NCBI RefSeq assembly: GCF_027172205.1
Contig: NC_070614.1
Span: 48,238,001 to 48,302,000, forward strand
Source: Podarcis raffonei
Lineage: Eukaryota > Chordata > Lepidosauria > Squamata > Lacertidae
DNA length: 64,000 nt
Reading direction: 5' to 3'
Shown here: in pieces, positions 1 to 11,970 of the stretch
Numbering within the stretch: the first letter of the stretch is position 1
Layout: every line of letters starts with the position of its first letter
Notes under the pieces: generated by a model
The model's input: the letters and a program-made list of their open reading frames with translations, nothing else
Told to the model about the DNA's origin: nothing
Databases searched by the model: none
Translations under genes and position numbers: made by a program

Positions 1-1110
1 TACAAACACACTTATCAAACTAAACATAAAAATAATAATGCCCAGTCAAAAAACAAACAAACAGCAACAGAACAAAAGACAAAAAGATACAAATAAAACA
101 TAATAACCAATGGAAACTTATAGAAAACAACTCGTCCACGATATAGTTTTTATATTATTCCTTATTCTTTCTATATTATGTATTTCTATATTATACCTTA
201 TTCTATGGTATTTAAGTACCATAAATTATTTTGCAGAAATTATTAGAAACAAGTCCAAGTATTAATTTGAGGGCACTGCTTTTTAAGATAATCTTTTCAT
301 TTTTGCCATTCTTTTTGATATTTTTGTTTGGGCTGGCCCCCAATTGTTTCTGTCAACCTAGCCAATTCCATATAATCAAATAATTTGTCTTGCCATTCTT
401 TTTTTGTCGGTATTGTTTCTTTTTTCCAATTTTTATCAATTAGTGTTCTCACAGCCCCTGTAACGTAAAGGGATATTTTCTTATTTTCTCTGGCAATATC
501 TGTGTCTAATATCCCCAATAAAAAAGATTCTATTTTCTTTAGCTCTTCGTATACCGTATCACAGAAGCCTTTTATTTTATTACATGTCCACCACATATGT
601 ATGAGTGTCCCCTCTACTTTGATACACCTCCAACACAGATTTGATTTTGTTTTATACATTTTACATATTTTGGTTGGTGTTAAATATCATCCATAAAACA
701 TCTCTTAAATTTTCCTTTATCTCTTCACAAGCCGTAAATTTCCAACTCTCTCTCCATAGCTTTTCCCGTGATGCTAATTCGATAGTTTTACCTATATCTA
801 TAGCCCATCTAATCATTACCTATTTAACCTGTTCATCTTTCACCTCCCACTCCAGTTTTGTTTCATAAATTTTAGAAATTACTTTTGTCTTATTTTGTAG
901 TAGCTCTTTATCTAGTAATGGGATTTCCTTTGCAAAGCCTCTTTTCTTGTCAGCCTTGAACACCTCATTTAGTTGATGATACTAAATCTACCCTGTTAGA
1001 TGATGTCTTATTTCATCGCAATCGTTTAATATCAGCCTGTTATCTTTTTCTTTTAGTAGATCCTTAAATGTAGCCCAATTTAATTCCATGTTTTTCTTTT
1101 TTACCTTCTA
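1..1110 (-). mobile_element. L1 LINE fragment, 3' part of ORF2 and 3' UTR
   Basis: Minus-strand translation at 297-659 gives the C-terminal end of an L1 ORF2 protein: a CWRC...EGT..HMWW zinc-knuckle-like motif followed by the FLLGI...ITKNWK-type tail. The same motif occurs at the end of the better preserved L1 at 27376-33512. Homology to ORF2 seems to continue, with stops and frame changes, to about 1090. Bases 1-296 are A-rich on the plus strand and look like 3' UTR. The 3' end lies at or left of the window edge. The 5' end near 1110 is approximate and consistent with ordinary 5' truncation. It is an old, non-coding copy. Confidence 0.75.
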
Positions 1111-1745
1111 AGGGTGAAATCCACCAGGGTGTCTTTGTTTCTAATCATTATTTATATTTTACCCATACTCATATAGATTGATGAGGGTAAGGTGCCAGTC
1201 TATATGTTCAAGCTTACCTTTGCGTATATATACATTATAACAGCACACATATGGGCACTCTAGAAGGAGATTAACACCTACCGTTCTGGTATAGTGCCTG
1301 CCTCCTATCAACTGAACTGAGTTGGACAACATACACACTAACAGCCTTACTGTGCTTTAAAAGTTTAACACAAACATTTATTTGTGACCTGGCAACTTAC
1401 CCGGGGGTTACATTCATGGAATCACACCTACAGCCCAAATTGTGTATAGTTAAAAGACACAGGATTCAAGCGTGGGGGTGATGGCCAAAGTTCTTTTTTG
1501 CAGATGCCCGCACACTTTCTTCTCATTTTCCACCCCCTTATCTTTTAAAATTTTGTTTGCCATGTGTGTGAAGCAAAATGCACCTGAGTTAAATGTACGT
1601 AGATTGGGGACTTATTTTAACACTAACACTAAATAATTTTTATATTACTCCAGTTCATTAAGAATGATCAGGCTAAACGGTCACATGGGAGGCAGGGGAC
1701 GTATATGAATTGCATTTGGAATGTGACCCTTTTTTTCCCTTCCAG
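1111..1745 (+). other. Presumed intron 5 of V2R gene A, no recognised element
   Basis: AT-rich, non-coding sequence between the L1 fragment and the acceptor of the gene A last exon. It ends in a pyrimidine run and AG at 1744-1745. Unlike intron 5 of genes B-F it shows no CR1/L3 fragment that I can recognise. Confidence 0.5.
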
Positions 1746-2647
1746 ATATGAATGACTGTTTCAGATGCCCAGAAGACCAATATCCAAACAGAAACAAACA
1801 TGGATGCATCTCCAAAACGATCACCTTTCTTTCTTATGAAGAACCATTGGGGATCAGCTTAGCCTCAGTTGCTCTTTCTTTCTCCATTGTCACAACTTTA
1901 GTGTTATTAGCTTTTGTGAAGCACAGAGACACCCCAATTGTCAAAGCCAACAACCGAGATCTCACCTACACTCTCCTCATCTCTCTACTGCTCTGCTTTC
2001 AGTCTTCTTTGTTATTCCTTGGCAAGCCAGGGGAAATGGCTTGCCTTCTCAGACAACCTGCTTTTGCCATCATCTTCTCCATGGCTGTTTCTTGTGTGTT
2101 GGCCAAAACTATTACTGTAGTTGTAGCTTTCATGGCCACCAAACCAGGGTCCAGCATGAGGAAGTGGGTGGGGAAAAGACTGGCCAACTCCATTGTCCTT
2201 TCCTGCTGCCTCATTCAAGCAAGTGTTTGCACTCTCTGTTTGGCCACTACTCCTCCATTCCCAGATTTAGACATGCACTCACTAATAGAAGAAATCACTG
2301 TGCAATGCAATGAAGGGTCTGTGACTATGTTTTCCTGTGTTTTGGGCTACTTGGGCCTCCTCGCTTTCTTCAGCTTCCTGTCAGCATTCCTCGCCCGCAA
2401 ATTACCTGACAGTTTCAATGAAGCCAAATTCATTACTTTCAGTATGTTGCTGTTTTGCAGTGTTTGGCTGTGCTTTGTCCCTACCTATCTGAGCACCAAA
2501 GGGAAATACACAGTGATGGTGGAGATCTTCTCCATCTTGGCATCCAGTGCTGGCTTACTGGGCTGCATCTTTGCCCCAAAATGCTACATTATCATTCTGA
2601 GGCCTGAGCTCAACAACAAAGAACAACTAATAAGGAGAAAGAATTAA
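1746..2647 (+). CDS. V2R gene A, last exon (7TM domain), partial gene
   Basis: A single open exon of 902 nt, the same length as exon 6 of the four complete receptors downstream. It starts after a pyrimidine-rich AG acceptor and ends with TAA. It encodes the end of the cysteine-rich linker ([13 protein letters not shown]), TM1-TM7, the V2R hallmark [16 protein letters not shown] at the first intracellular loop and the terminal [14 protein letters not shown]. Sequence is clearly more diverged than among B-F (for example [12 protein letters not shown] after TM4 and [13 protein letters not shown]), so it represents another V2R subtype. Exons 1-5 are not in the window, so they lie to the left, or the locus is a remnant. 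The exon itself carries no lesion. Confidence 0.88.
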
Positions 2648-4619
2648 AGTCTCACTTTGTTTTGCCACCATTATATCCCAAATGAAGGCTAAGGTTTAAG
2701 TACAGTTCATTTATACTATTTACACGAGTTCATTTAAAATGATTTGCCTGTCTCCTCACACAATTTCTGTTGGTTCTCCAAATCCTATTTAGTCCCCTCA
2801 CCTCATATATCTCTCAGTTAAGTGCCACCAGTCCTGTGAAGGATTTGGGGTACTTAAATGAGCTAATTAGAGTTGAGTGGGTGTTTTCTATGAAGTGAGA
2901 GCCTGGTACACTAAAGTGAAATAAAGCTTTCATTTAATTAGCATAGCCTTAAAAAAGTAAGCAAAACAATATCAATAGAAAATGATGAAAAGGAAAAAGA
3001 ATGGAGGAATCAGAGGAAAGCTGAGCTCCATACCAGGTCAACAGAGAAGTAGTGCCTGGCAAGAGTAATGTCTTCTGATCATTTGCTATATGGAGTCAAG
3101 CTACAGATTACATAGAGATGCTTCCTTTGGTTTATTGAGACCTGGTTTTGATCTGACAAAACATTCTAGTCCCAAATTACAGATTCACAAGACAAGTCAT
3201 ACTAGAGGAATCCTTGCTCAAAGGAAGAGGAAATAGTTGTACTGCTGCAAAGAACAGAAATTTATCATCTTGAAAATGGTAGAGGGTGACAAAAGAGACA
3301 TGAAAATTGTTTCTTTATGCCTCTGTGGAATGAGTGAATGGGAGCTTGTTGAGATCCACTTGATTGCCCTGCATTTGACTTCCCTCTGCCCTCTCTAAGG
3401 GAAACATCTATCTATCTCACGTCAAACACGGAATGAGAAATACAGCTCTCCCCTTTCAATATCATCACATTAAAGTTTGGAGTTTTGATTCCCATATTCC
3501 TAGTTCAGCATTCTGAGTTTTGATTGCCTGGTTTAAATGAGCTTCTGCCATGGATGCTTCTTTAAGTACAAAGGAATATAACCTTATATCGATATCAGGA
3601 AACAGGCCATGAACTCCAACAGTTTGATTTCCTGATCTTCAAGTTGCTAAAGTAGGATATGGAAGCCATAAGGTTATAAGATAATAAGACCATCAACTCA
3701 GTCATGAAGGGATTCCCACAGATAATGTGGGGTATCAGGTACAAGGAATGAATTAACTGTAATACACATAAGAACCTAAACACAGGAACTTGCCTTATAC
3801 CATGATTTGGTTTGGAGTAGGAGATATAATGTTTCCTTCCCCTGTCCCCTTCCTGGTGGAATGTTTAATTAAGATGTTTTCTCCAAATGAATGACCCAGA
3901 TAAATTTATGATTTATTTTGGATGAATATGCTGTCAGTTAATCCAGGGTGAGTCAGCTTGATGCCTGTCCTGGTGTCCTGTTGATTATTTTTCACTGTCC
4001 TGGAAGTTTAGTTTGGGGTGCTGCAGTTTTCCATTTTCCATGTGTCTCCAGTGCTAGTTAGCATCTACAAAAAGTGGTCGTTTGGAGATTTGGGTTAATG
4101 TGTCATAAAAACTCTGATGGTACCTAGCTGCATTTCTAAGCAACATCTAAATATTAAAAAGCTATTGAACCCCTGGTTGACTTGGACGTGGGTTAGATGG
4201 GGGCCAGCAAGCTACGTTTGCTTTCTGCCAATCTGAAGAAAATGCTAAAGTACAGAATGCATCACTTGATGAGATGGTATTTGCAGAATGTTATCTCCTG
4301 CAGAATGCAGTGATCAGTAGGATACAGACGGTGAAATACAATCATTTGGGATTGTGGTTCCAAAATATATATGGCTATGCATAGCCATACATTGAACTCA
4401 TTAGCAGCCATTGCAATTCTTTCAGCAACACCATAACATTATTGTTGAATTCTGCCCTAGTCAGCTGTCCAGCAACTGCATTTTACACTAGGTGCACTTG
4501 GTCAGAACAGTTGGTTCTCTCCATCTTTGGGCTAGTAGCATCCTTGCTGCTGCTGCATACATTCCTGGTCTTTTAGGATATTGGAACCTGTAATTCATAA
4601 TAGAAATGCTTCTGGTTTT
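2648..4619. other. Gene A 3' flank, no gene seen
   Basis: No coding exon or well-defined repeat is recognised. The first 250 bases are distantly alike to the 3' flank of gene C (shared blocks around TTTAAAATGATnTnCCTGTCT), which supports common ancestry of the two last exons. A 20-bp perfect palindrome lies at 4370-4389. Confidence 0.5.
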
Positions 4620-4830
4620 TTAACAAACGTTAATTTAAACATCCCGCCCCCCATTCATTGTATATCAGTTCCCAAAAAGACTTTGTTATCTTGCATCACC
4701 ACCACATATAATAAAAGGTACCCTCCTTTTCTTTACATTTCCTACAAATATTGGAACTTGTTCTATACATTTTGGATAAATGCTTCCCTAAACAGGAATG
4801 CCTTCAGATGTCTTCTAAAATACGATGTCA
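4620..4830 (-). repeat. Degraded LINE 3' fragment
   Basis: The block GCTTCCCTAAACAGG(A/G) followed by TGCCTTCAGATGTCTTCTAAAA near 4780-4825 recurs at 34540-34580, where it belongs to a minus-strand LINE 3' end with an ATT microsatellite. The copy here is older and its limits are approximate. Confidence 0.45.
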
Positions 4831-5353
4831 TGTATGCCATTCTAGGAGCAAGTTATACATTTTTGAAAGAGTTTTAATATTATTTTCCAGAAGTTATTTT
4901 TGGAAGCCTGATATTTCATAACTCAAACCTCTCCGTTTGTCTGTCTTGAAGATATCAGTTATTTACTTCATTTTTGAAGTGCTCTTCATGAGACTAGGAA
5001 TTAAAAAGGCATTGTTTTCCATTCCTCCCTGTAATTGTCACTTGAAGTGCTGGTTTTGTTCTGCTAAACTTTGTCTTCCACCAAAAACTAAATTCTTCAT
5101 CTGGCTATCCACTGGGGTAAATTCATGTAACATATGTAATTTACTTTGAAAATGTAAAGTATGTTGCCATTTCATTTCAATGTACAGGAAAATGCAATAC
5201 AAATGGGTGGGCAGGGTATGAAATAAATTCCTTTCTGGACATAGGAGGAATGAATAAACATTGGTGATTATAGTGATTTTGATAATTGTAGTTTGATTAA
5301 ATAACGTTTTAATTTTTTTTGTTCCAAGCAAATCCTGTAATAGAATTCAAGTA
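4831..5353. other. Gene-free stretch, nothing recognised
   Basis: Open frames here are short, AT-rich and unlike any family I know. I see no repeat ends. Confidence 0.4.
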
Positions 5354-5579
5354 CAGTAGTACCTCGGGTTACATACGCTTCAGGTTACAGACTCCGCTAA
5401 CCCAGAAATAGTACCTTGGGTTAAGAACTGTGCTTCAGGATGAGAACAGAAATCACGGTCTGGCGGGGCGGTGGCAGTCGGAGGCCCCATTAGCTAAAGT
5501 GGTGCTTCAGGTTAAGAACAATTTCAGATTAAGAATGGACCTCTGGAACGAATTAAGTACTTAACCCGAGGTACTACTG
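5354..5579. mobile_element. Palindromic MITE with TA target site, copy 1
   Basis: A 226-bp element with inverted ends of the type CAGTAGTACCTCGGGTTA / TAACCCGAGGTACTACTG and a largely self-complementary interior (CTTCAGGTTA, TTAAGAAC blocks). TA is present on both sides (5352-5353 and 5580-5581), the target duplication of Tc1/mariner-type transposons. Related copies lie at 14034-14251 and 23759-23984. It has no coding capacity and would need a transposase in trans. Confidence 0.8.
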
Positions 5580-6509
5580 TAACACTGTACATCTCAATGC
5601 AATTCTCAAACAGGAGAAATATGCATTTGCGCCACTAGGAGGCACTGCAGGGAAAAACTTCCAGTTCAGTTTACTTGTGTACCTCGGACCTCCTACAGTT
5701 GAGTAATTGTTGGTACACAAGAGGTGATAGTTTCTGTCCTCCTCTCAGGCTTTAACTGACAGGTAAGAGGGTAAATCTGTCTGACATATTAGTTTCTCTT
5801 TTGCAACCCTTAAATGATTCCTATTAATATTCTCCACCATCACAGCATAATGTTTACCTGTAGTCTGGTCAGTAAATTGATTTTTCTTTTCCTCCTCTCA
5901 GTAAAATCGTAAAACCAACACCTAGAGTTTGGAAACATTTCCACAGTGCGATTTCTGCTGAGAGCAAAGCTGCAATTTGCAAATATTGTGAGAATAAATA
6001 TTCTTTTCCAAATGTTGCAAGGATGACAAAACACATTCTTGCCTGCCAGAGGTGCCCTAAAGACATTAAAAAATACTTTATGGAATTAAATGAAGAGGAC
6101 CCAAATGAAAATGCAAGTAGCTTTTCCTTCCAGAGTTCTAATTCCAGAAACACGATTTCTGCTGCTTCTGGATCATTACAAAGTGTTTCTTCACCAACAG
6201 CATCTTCAAGTAAAGAAGTGTTGCAAACCACTGCCTCAAAAAATTGCACCATACCTTCATTTATAGATAAAATGACACTTGAAAATCAGGAGTAAAGTGA
6301 TCATGCACTTGTAAGAGCAATATATGCTTCTGGATCAACATTGTCAAAGACTGAAAATGCACATTGGCAGGAAGCTTTTAAATTATTATGACCATCATAT
6401 CATTTGCCAAGCAGACATTCACTGAGTAAGCCTCTTTTGGAGTCAGAATATGAGCATGTGATGGAATCTGTACAAGGAAAAATCAATGAAGCACTATGTC
6501 TTTCAAATC

Positions 6510-7290
6510 CACTCCACTTCCCAGTGGGGAGGAGTTGCGGTGGACCGCATGGCCACCTAATCCCCACCGGGAGCGGGGGACCTTGACCCCGTTGCCTGGG
6601 GGATCCAGGCCACGTCAGAGCCCGGTCAGCCAACCCGCTGGCTGGGGGGCATGGCCAGGGCCGTTTAAACGGAGGAGCGAACCAAAGGACTTCCTCTTTG
6701 GCTCGCTTCCTCAATCACCCACCCTCCCTCCCTATTTTGCAGGTTAGGCAATGGCCTTGCTATGGACTTCGGTTGGTCACCTTGGTTGTCTGAGGGGCCT
6801 GGTAGGAATTTTTCCTCTTGGCAAATTGGCACTGGCCACTTGGTTTTCACCTACCTCGTAGCAATCGTCACAACTTTGTTAGGGTTGCAGTTAGGCATTG
6901 TTTGACCTGGTGTGGGGGAGGGGAGGTGTGGCCATCACCTGCCCCTCCATGCTTAAGGGTATTCCGTTAAAGGAATCTGGGGGTGTTGTTCTAGTCTGAA
7001 GCCCGGCTGGGGGGCTAAGGCCTTGACACGACCCCAACGGGAACACCAGGGGGAGCTTGAGTTGGTCTGCATTGACAGGGCTCCCCCTAATGGTGGCTTA
7101 CCCTTACTGGGGACTTCCTGCACAATGGGCAAGAGTCAGATATAGTCAGGTCCAATCAATGCCTAAGCCAATACCGCTCACATTCTGTAATTTCAATAAA
7201 TTTGTGGCCAAAATTTGCCCAATAACATAAACCTAATATCCGTGTCCTTGTGTGAGTTGTTTCCAACGAGGGGGTGGCTGCGGGGTCTCG
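6510..7290. mobile_element. GC-rich insertion in the hAT gene, possible solo LTR
   Basis: The block interrupts the transposase between ..KINEALCLS and ILTDGWTNVQ. It is much richer in G+C than its surroundings and has an AATAAA near 7195 in the second half, followed by a G-rich end. That layout suits a solo LTR, treated here as a fossil. I could not define end repeats or a target duplication, so another non-coding transposon is possible. Open frames inside it look accidental. Confidence 0.35.
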
Positions 7291-7894
7291 ACACACAATA
7301 CTTACAGATGGATGGACAAATGTTCAGGGAGAAGGAATCATTAACTTTGTGATAACAACACCTCAACTAGTCTTTTATAGAAGCATTGAAACTGGAGAGA
7401 ACAGACATACTGAAGAGTATATCAGCAGTGAAATATGTGCAGTTTTAGAGAAAACTGAGAGTGGTAAAGTATTTGCTTTGCTGACTGACAATGCAAGTAA
7501 TAGGAAAACTGCATCGGAAATTACAGTGGACAAGTATTCACATATTACCGCAATAGGATGTGCATCTCATGAACTAAACTTACTTCTTAGTGACTTCATG
7601 AAACAGGACACCCTTCAAAGGATTTACAGAAGAGCTAAAGAAGTTATCAAATATGTAAAAGCTACTCATGTTGTCACCGCAGTCTTCAAGAAGAAGCAAG
7701 CAGGGAAAAATGCACAGAATAAAATCGTGATACTGAAGCTCTGTAGTAAAACACGTTGGGGTGGAGTGGTGATCCCCTTTGAAAGTTTACTAAGAAACAA
7801 AGAAGCTCTGCAAGCAACGGTAATGATTTTGTTGCTATCTGATACATGCTGCTGCAAATCTACAGGATCCAAGATTCAAAGGCAGTTGTGTGAG

Positions 7895-8135
7895 TAGAGA
7901 TGGGAAGGCCTGGAAAAAAACTGGAAAAATTGGGGGGGGGGTAGTTTTCACCCTGGGTTTTCCAAAGCCTTTTTTTTTTTTTCTGGGGAAAATGAAAAAA
8001 AAAAGTGTGGGGAATATTCAAACTATATCAAACTCTTTTTTTTCCTGGGAGGGGGAACAGCTTTTTTTAAAAATGGGGGGGGGAACCTGCTCTCTCCCAA
8101 TTTTTCTGTTTATCCCCCAGGCCTTCCCATCTCTA
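7895..8135. mobile_element. 241-bp non-autonomous DNA transposon (hAT-type MITE)
   Basis: Perfect 19-bp terminal inverted repeats: TAGAGATGGGAAGGCCTGG at the left and its reverse complement at 8117-8135. The flanks TGTGTGAG and GGTATGAG agree in 6 of 8 positions and may be an aged 8-bp target duplication. The TAGRGATGGG end and 8-bp duplication suit the hobo/Activator branch of hAT. The interior is homopolymer-rich (G, T and A runs) and non-coding. It sits inside the older hAT transposase gene. Confidence 0.75.
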
Positions 8136-8545
8136 GGTATGAGTGATGAGAATATAGCTGGTGCATTTGACAAACAAGTTGCACGCTTAGGACCTGATGT
8201 TGGAAAAGTACTTTCAAAAGCTGCAGAATATAGATTTGGGCCACGAGTGCATTCTGGGATTCTGCAAAATATCCCTCCTGCAACATGGTGGCAAAGTCCT
8301 GCACCACACAACCTTTGATGCTTCTCGCATCTCGCTTACTGCAGATTCCTGCCTCTTCTGCTGCATGTGAAAGAATCTGTTCGATGTTTTCATACCAAAT
8401 CAAGAAACAAACTGACCTGTGAAAGGGTAGAAAAGCTGGTTTCAATCTGTGCAAACCTAAAGCTTTTAGAAGTCCATGAGAAAAATGACAAAGAGGAGGG
8501 GGAAGTAGAAACAGAAAATGTTAGCAGTAATAGAGTAATAAGGGC

Positions 8546-9222
8546 TGCGCAATCATGTGGCAAAACTGGAGTTGGGCAGTGACCTTTCATTCAAGATTTG
8601 CTGCTTTGAGTCACAAAACAAAATGGACTCACTTTGACTTTCCTGCTAGTGTTCACTTAAAATGGAAGACTTCACGCTAATTGCCACTTATTGTTCCACC
8701 GAGGGGCAGAGGAAGCACGTAGGAAGATTTGAGAATAAACACAGAACTCGGCATAATAGGGGAGGGGGGGAAACACCACACCTCATTGGAACAAAAACTT
8801 GTAAAAAGTTATTATGTCACCATACAGTTATCCAAATCACTATAATTTCTGCACCTCATCAGAACACCAGAGGCATAAGTAAACTGTCAATAAACAGCCA
8901 GGAAAGGGATTATAATAATGAACCTCTGAACTATGAGGAGATAGGAGTAGTAGCAAGAGGCAGCCAGGCTCTCAATTTTCTTTCTCTCATTTTGTATTTT
9001 CTTCATATTATTTGTCTGACTTGAAATCAGAGTGTTGGAAATCTCACCTATCTGCCAAAGCATGTTTTTATACTGCTTTGATTTTAAAATAAGGTGTGCC
9101 AATCTTTCTTGTTGTGCTCTGTTGACAGAGCCAGGTTTCACGCTATCTAGTTTGCTTAAGTCATTTTGTAGGTACTGATAGGCAAAGAGCACCCAAGTTT
9201 GCAGAGAAGCTTGTTTTAAAGG
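8546..9222 (+). promoter_or_regulatory. Conserved 5' flank of V2R pseudogene B
   Basis: Aligns by eye with the 5' flanks of C, D, E and F from AATCATGTGGCAAAACTGGAG to the start codon. It includes TTTTAAAATAAGG, about 130 bases before the ATG, as a possible TATA-like element. Its upstream end meets the hAT remnant, where the flank similarity is lost. Confidence 0.5.
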
Positions 9223-9437
9223 ATGCTGTGGTCATTCACTTTGATTTTTATTTTGCCTCATGTTTTGTGCAAAGCAGCTATGAGGTGCCCTGGGACTGAT
9301 ATATTTCCTGTTCCACATGAGTGGTACCAGTCAGGTGGTCTCATCATCGGTGGGATAGCTTCTCAGTTCCATTATTCCATCATGGAAGAAGGCTTCATGG
9401 AAAACCCTTCACAGAATCTGTTTAATCATGATCCACA
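9223..9437 (+). CDS. Gene B exon 1
   Basis: 215 nt, open. Signal peptide MLWSFTLIFILPHVLC, then [19 protein letters not shown]. Donor GTAAGA at 9438 splits the last codon in phase 2. Confidence 0.85.
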
Positions 9438-10895
9438 GTAAGAGTTTCTCTCCCTTTTCATTTTTGCGATTAATCCTTCCAGTATTATTATTATTATTAT
9501 TTTAGTATTGCGTATTCTCCTAAAGTTACTCGTAGTAAATAATGGCTTTGCTCTATGTGATAATGAGAATACTCTCTATTTTGAAAAGTAATGTGGAGAA
9601 AGGGAGGGAGACTTTGTATGCCTAGTTTTAACTCTACCAACAAAGACAAGCAAGAGGGGGATGGAAGGGTTACTGCTGTGCATGTTCTTGGGGCACCTAA
9701 TCTGAAAGTGTGTAATCTTCCTAGAACAAATGCCATGAACCAGACACCGTTTGAGTCTGCATTGTGAGATATTGACCTCATGGTTTGAGAATTCCTTTGT
9801 GAGATATCAACATGTTTCAATATATTTCATTCATCTATGAAGCGACACCTGGCACTGGCTCATAAGTGAAATAGAGAAATCTAGTAATTTTAACAAAATT
9901 CAGTGTGTGTTGTGAGTCTGTTAAACTGATTGTAGCAGCAGCAAGTTGATGGGAAATTAATTCCTTTCCCAAGCCACAGGTGATAAAAAAAGGTATGAGC
10001 TTTGCTGTAGTTAGCATGAGGTATAAATAATAAACCTTCCACTACAAAAGTTCTAAGAGCATGCTACTTGCACTTATTTGCATGCACTAATATGGATGTT
10101 TCCTTCATTCTAATACTCAAAATTCCAATTTTTGGTTGGAATTAAAATACTTCAATAACATGAATTTGTATTCCAAAATTTTTGTCTTCTCCATCTTCCT
10201 TGAACTGCAAATGAAAGCTTGAAAAATAACTGAAACCTGTGGAGATTTTGTGGCTTAACAACACAGCCATTAAATTAATGAACTATAGAGCAATAAATTC
10301 TATATGCATTTCTGACCATGGTATAGCGATAGAGAAGTGAATATAAGTCTAGAGGAGTTAGTTTATTATTCTATGTAGTTTAGAATTGAATGTATTTGAT
10401 AATGGTGATGGAAAGCTGAAGAACCTTAAAACTTTGATTAAGAGAAAACATTCCATTTATTTTTTTCTATGTCTGTCTTACATAGCAATGTAATAGGTAT
10501 CTTCGGGTATATTAAAAGTGAATGATTGTGCCTAAACGAAGACTGCAATCTAATACAAAATACTGGGAAGTTATTCCCATTGAAGTCACCTTCATGGCCA
10601 GTTTGAGTACAAAGAAAAAGAGGTGGACATTGTAGTCTTTTTTGGGGAGGTAAGAGATATTAAAGGTCAAAAAAAGCTAACTAAAAGATGGTCAAAGTAA
10701 TATAGAAATGAAATGGTGAGTGATGCATTTTATTTGGGCTGAAGAGTTTGATATTTATTATTTTAGAAAAAGGAAAAAAGTTAACAAGGCTATACGTCAA
10801 TATGTATCAGTTAGAGATAGAAATGGCAATTTGTTTCATCTACTTCCTGCATCGTAGAATTCTTCTCTGAAATTTTAAACTAACCTCATTTGCGG

Positions 10896-11187
10896 CATGA
10901 TGACAAAATTCTACCAGCACATCCTTGCCTTGGCATTTGCGGTAAAAGAGATAAATGAGAATCCCAACCTCTTGCCCAATGTCACACTGGGCTTCCACAT
11001 CTACGACAGCTATTACAATGCAAGGATTACATATCGTAACACTCTGGACCTGCTCTTTGAAATGCGTAGATTTGCTCCCAACTACAAATGTGACTCGCAG
11101 AGAAACCTCATAGCCATAATTGGAGGACTTAGCTCTGATACCTCCTTCGATATGGCTGATACCTTAAGCCTCTACAAAATTCCACAG
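10896..11187 (+). CDS. Gene B exon 2 (bad acceptor)
   Basis: 292 nt, open, encoding [23 protein letters not shown] through [22 protein letters not shown]. The two bases before it are GG (10894-10895), not AG. Donor GTAGGT is normal. Confidence 0.85.
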
Positions 11188-11970
11188 GTAGGTTTTATGA
11201 GTAGGGACATGCATATTTGTCCCAAAAATCACACTCATCTCTTCCCATTCTGAAAGTGGTCTTAATATTCTGGAAGTGAATATGACTTATGCTGAAGCAT
11301 TACCAGCTAGAATGTCTATCTACGTAGATTACTCCTTACCCGTAGAAATTGCTACACCAATGAAAGTCTGAGACAAGCAGGCAGCAGGCAGCACCTTGGA
11401 CACTTCCAACACCAACACCCTGCACCACCCATCAACAGCAAGAGAAGTTGTCTCTGCAAGGAGCCAGGACCACCTGAAGACTTAGAAAGCTGAGCATAGA
11501 CTTTGCCTCCTTGGAGAGCCTTGGCAACTGATTAAAGGGTCCTAATTTATTTTGCACTATTGGACATCTGCATGGTGATAGTTCTCCTGCCACGAAAATA
11601 GTACATTTTAAGGCAAGTCTACTGCCATGCACTCTATTGTCCCATTCATATATCTTGACAAATCAATCTCCTTTGAAGGGTCCCCAGAGAGCCTACTTGC
11701 AAGGAGCGCATGATTTCCTACCACTCATGTACCCTGGCATCCACACAACACCCCCCAAAAACACACACACAACACCTTAAACATGCACCCCACAGCTCTT
11801 CAATACTTAAGTATCACCACAACTCTAGAAAATGGAAGCATCCTGAAACTGGAAGCATCCATCAATTTAACTGACTGGAAAACCACCAAATGTGTCAACA
11901 AACATTTGTTGAATGAACAGCCAAATGTTAAAAGTAATAGTTTATACTTATCTTCTTTTCCCCTTGTTAG

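Larger units (their letters stand above)
5850..8545 (+). pseudogene. Decayed hAT transposase gene
   Basis: Three blocks of a hAT transposase appear in order on the plus strand. At about 5900-6060 there is a BED-type zinc finger (CKYC...FPN...MTKHILACQRC). At about 7295-7890 there is the DUF659/RNaseH-like region (ILTDGWTNVQGEGIINF, LLTDNASN, GCASHELNLLLSDF, KTRWGG). At about 8140-8480 lies the C-terminal dimerisation region, including PATWW, IPASSAACERICS and LTCERVEKLVSICANLKLLE. Stops and frame changes break it, and two unrelated insertions (about 6510-7290 and 7895-8135) split it. It lies just upstream of the 5' flank of V2R gene B. The transposon ends were not identified, so the outer limits are approximate. 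Confidence 0.75.

Noticed and set aside
4370-4389. Perfect 20-bp palindrome TATGGCTATGCATAGCCATA
   Set aside because: No repeat of it elsewhere in the window and no feature beside it. Could be chance in AT-rich DNA.
6400-6747. GC-rich frames on both strands near 6400-6750
   Set aside because: Proline/glycine-rich accidental frames inside the GC-rich insertion, with no domain.
7890-8318. 142-codon frame across the small TIR element
   Set aside because: Runs through homopolymers of the MITE into the decayed transposase in the wrong frame.
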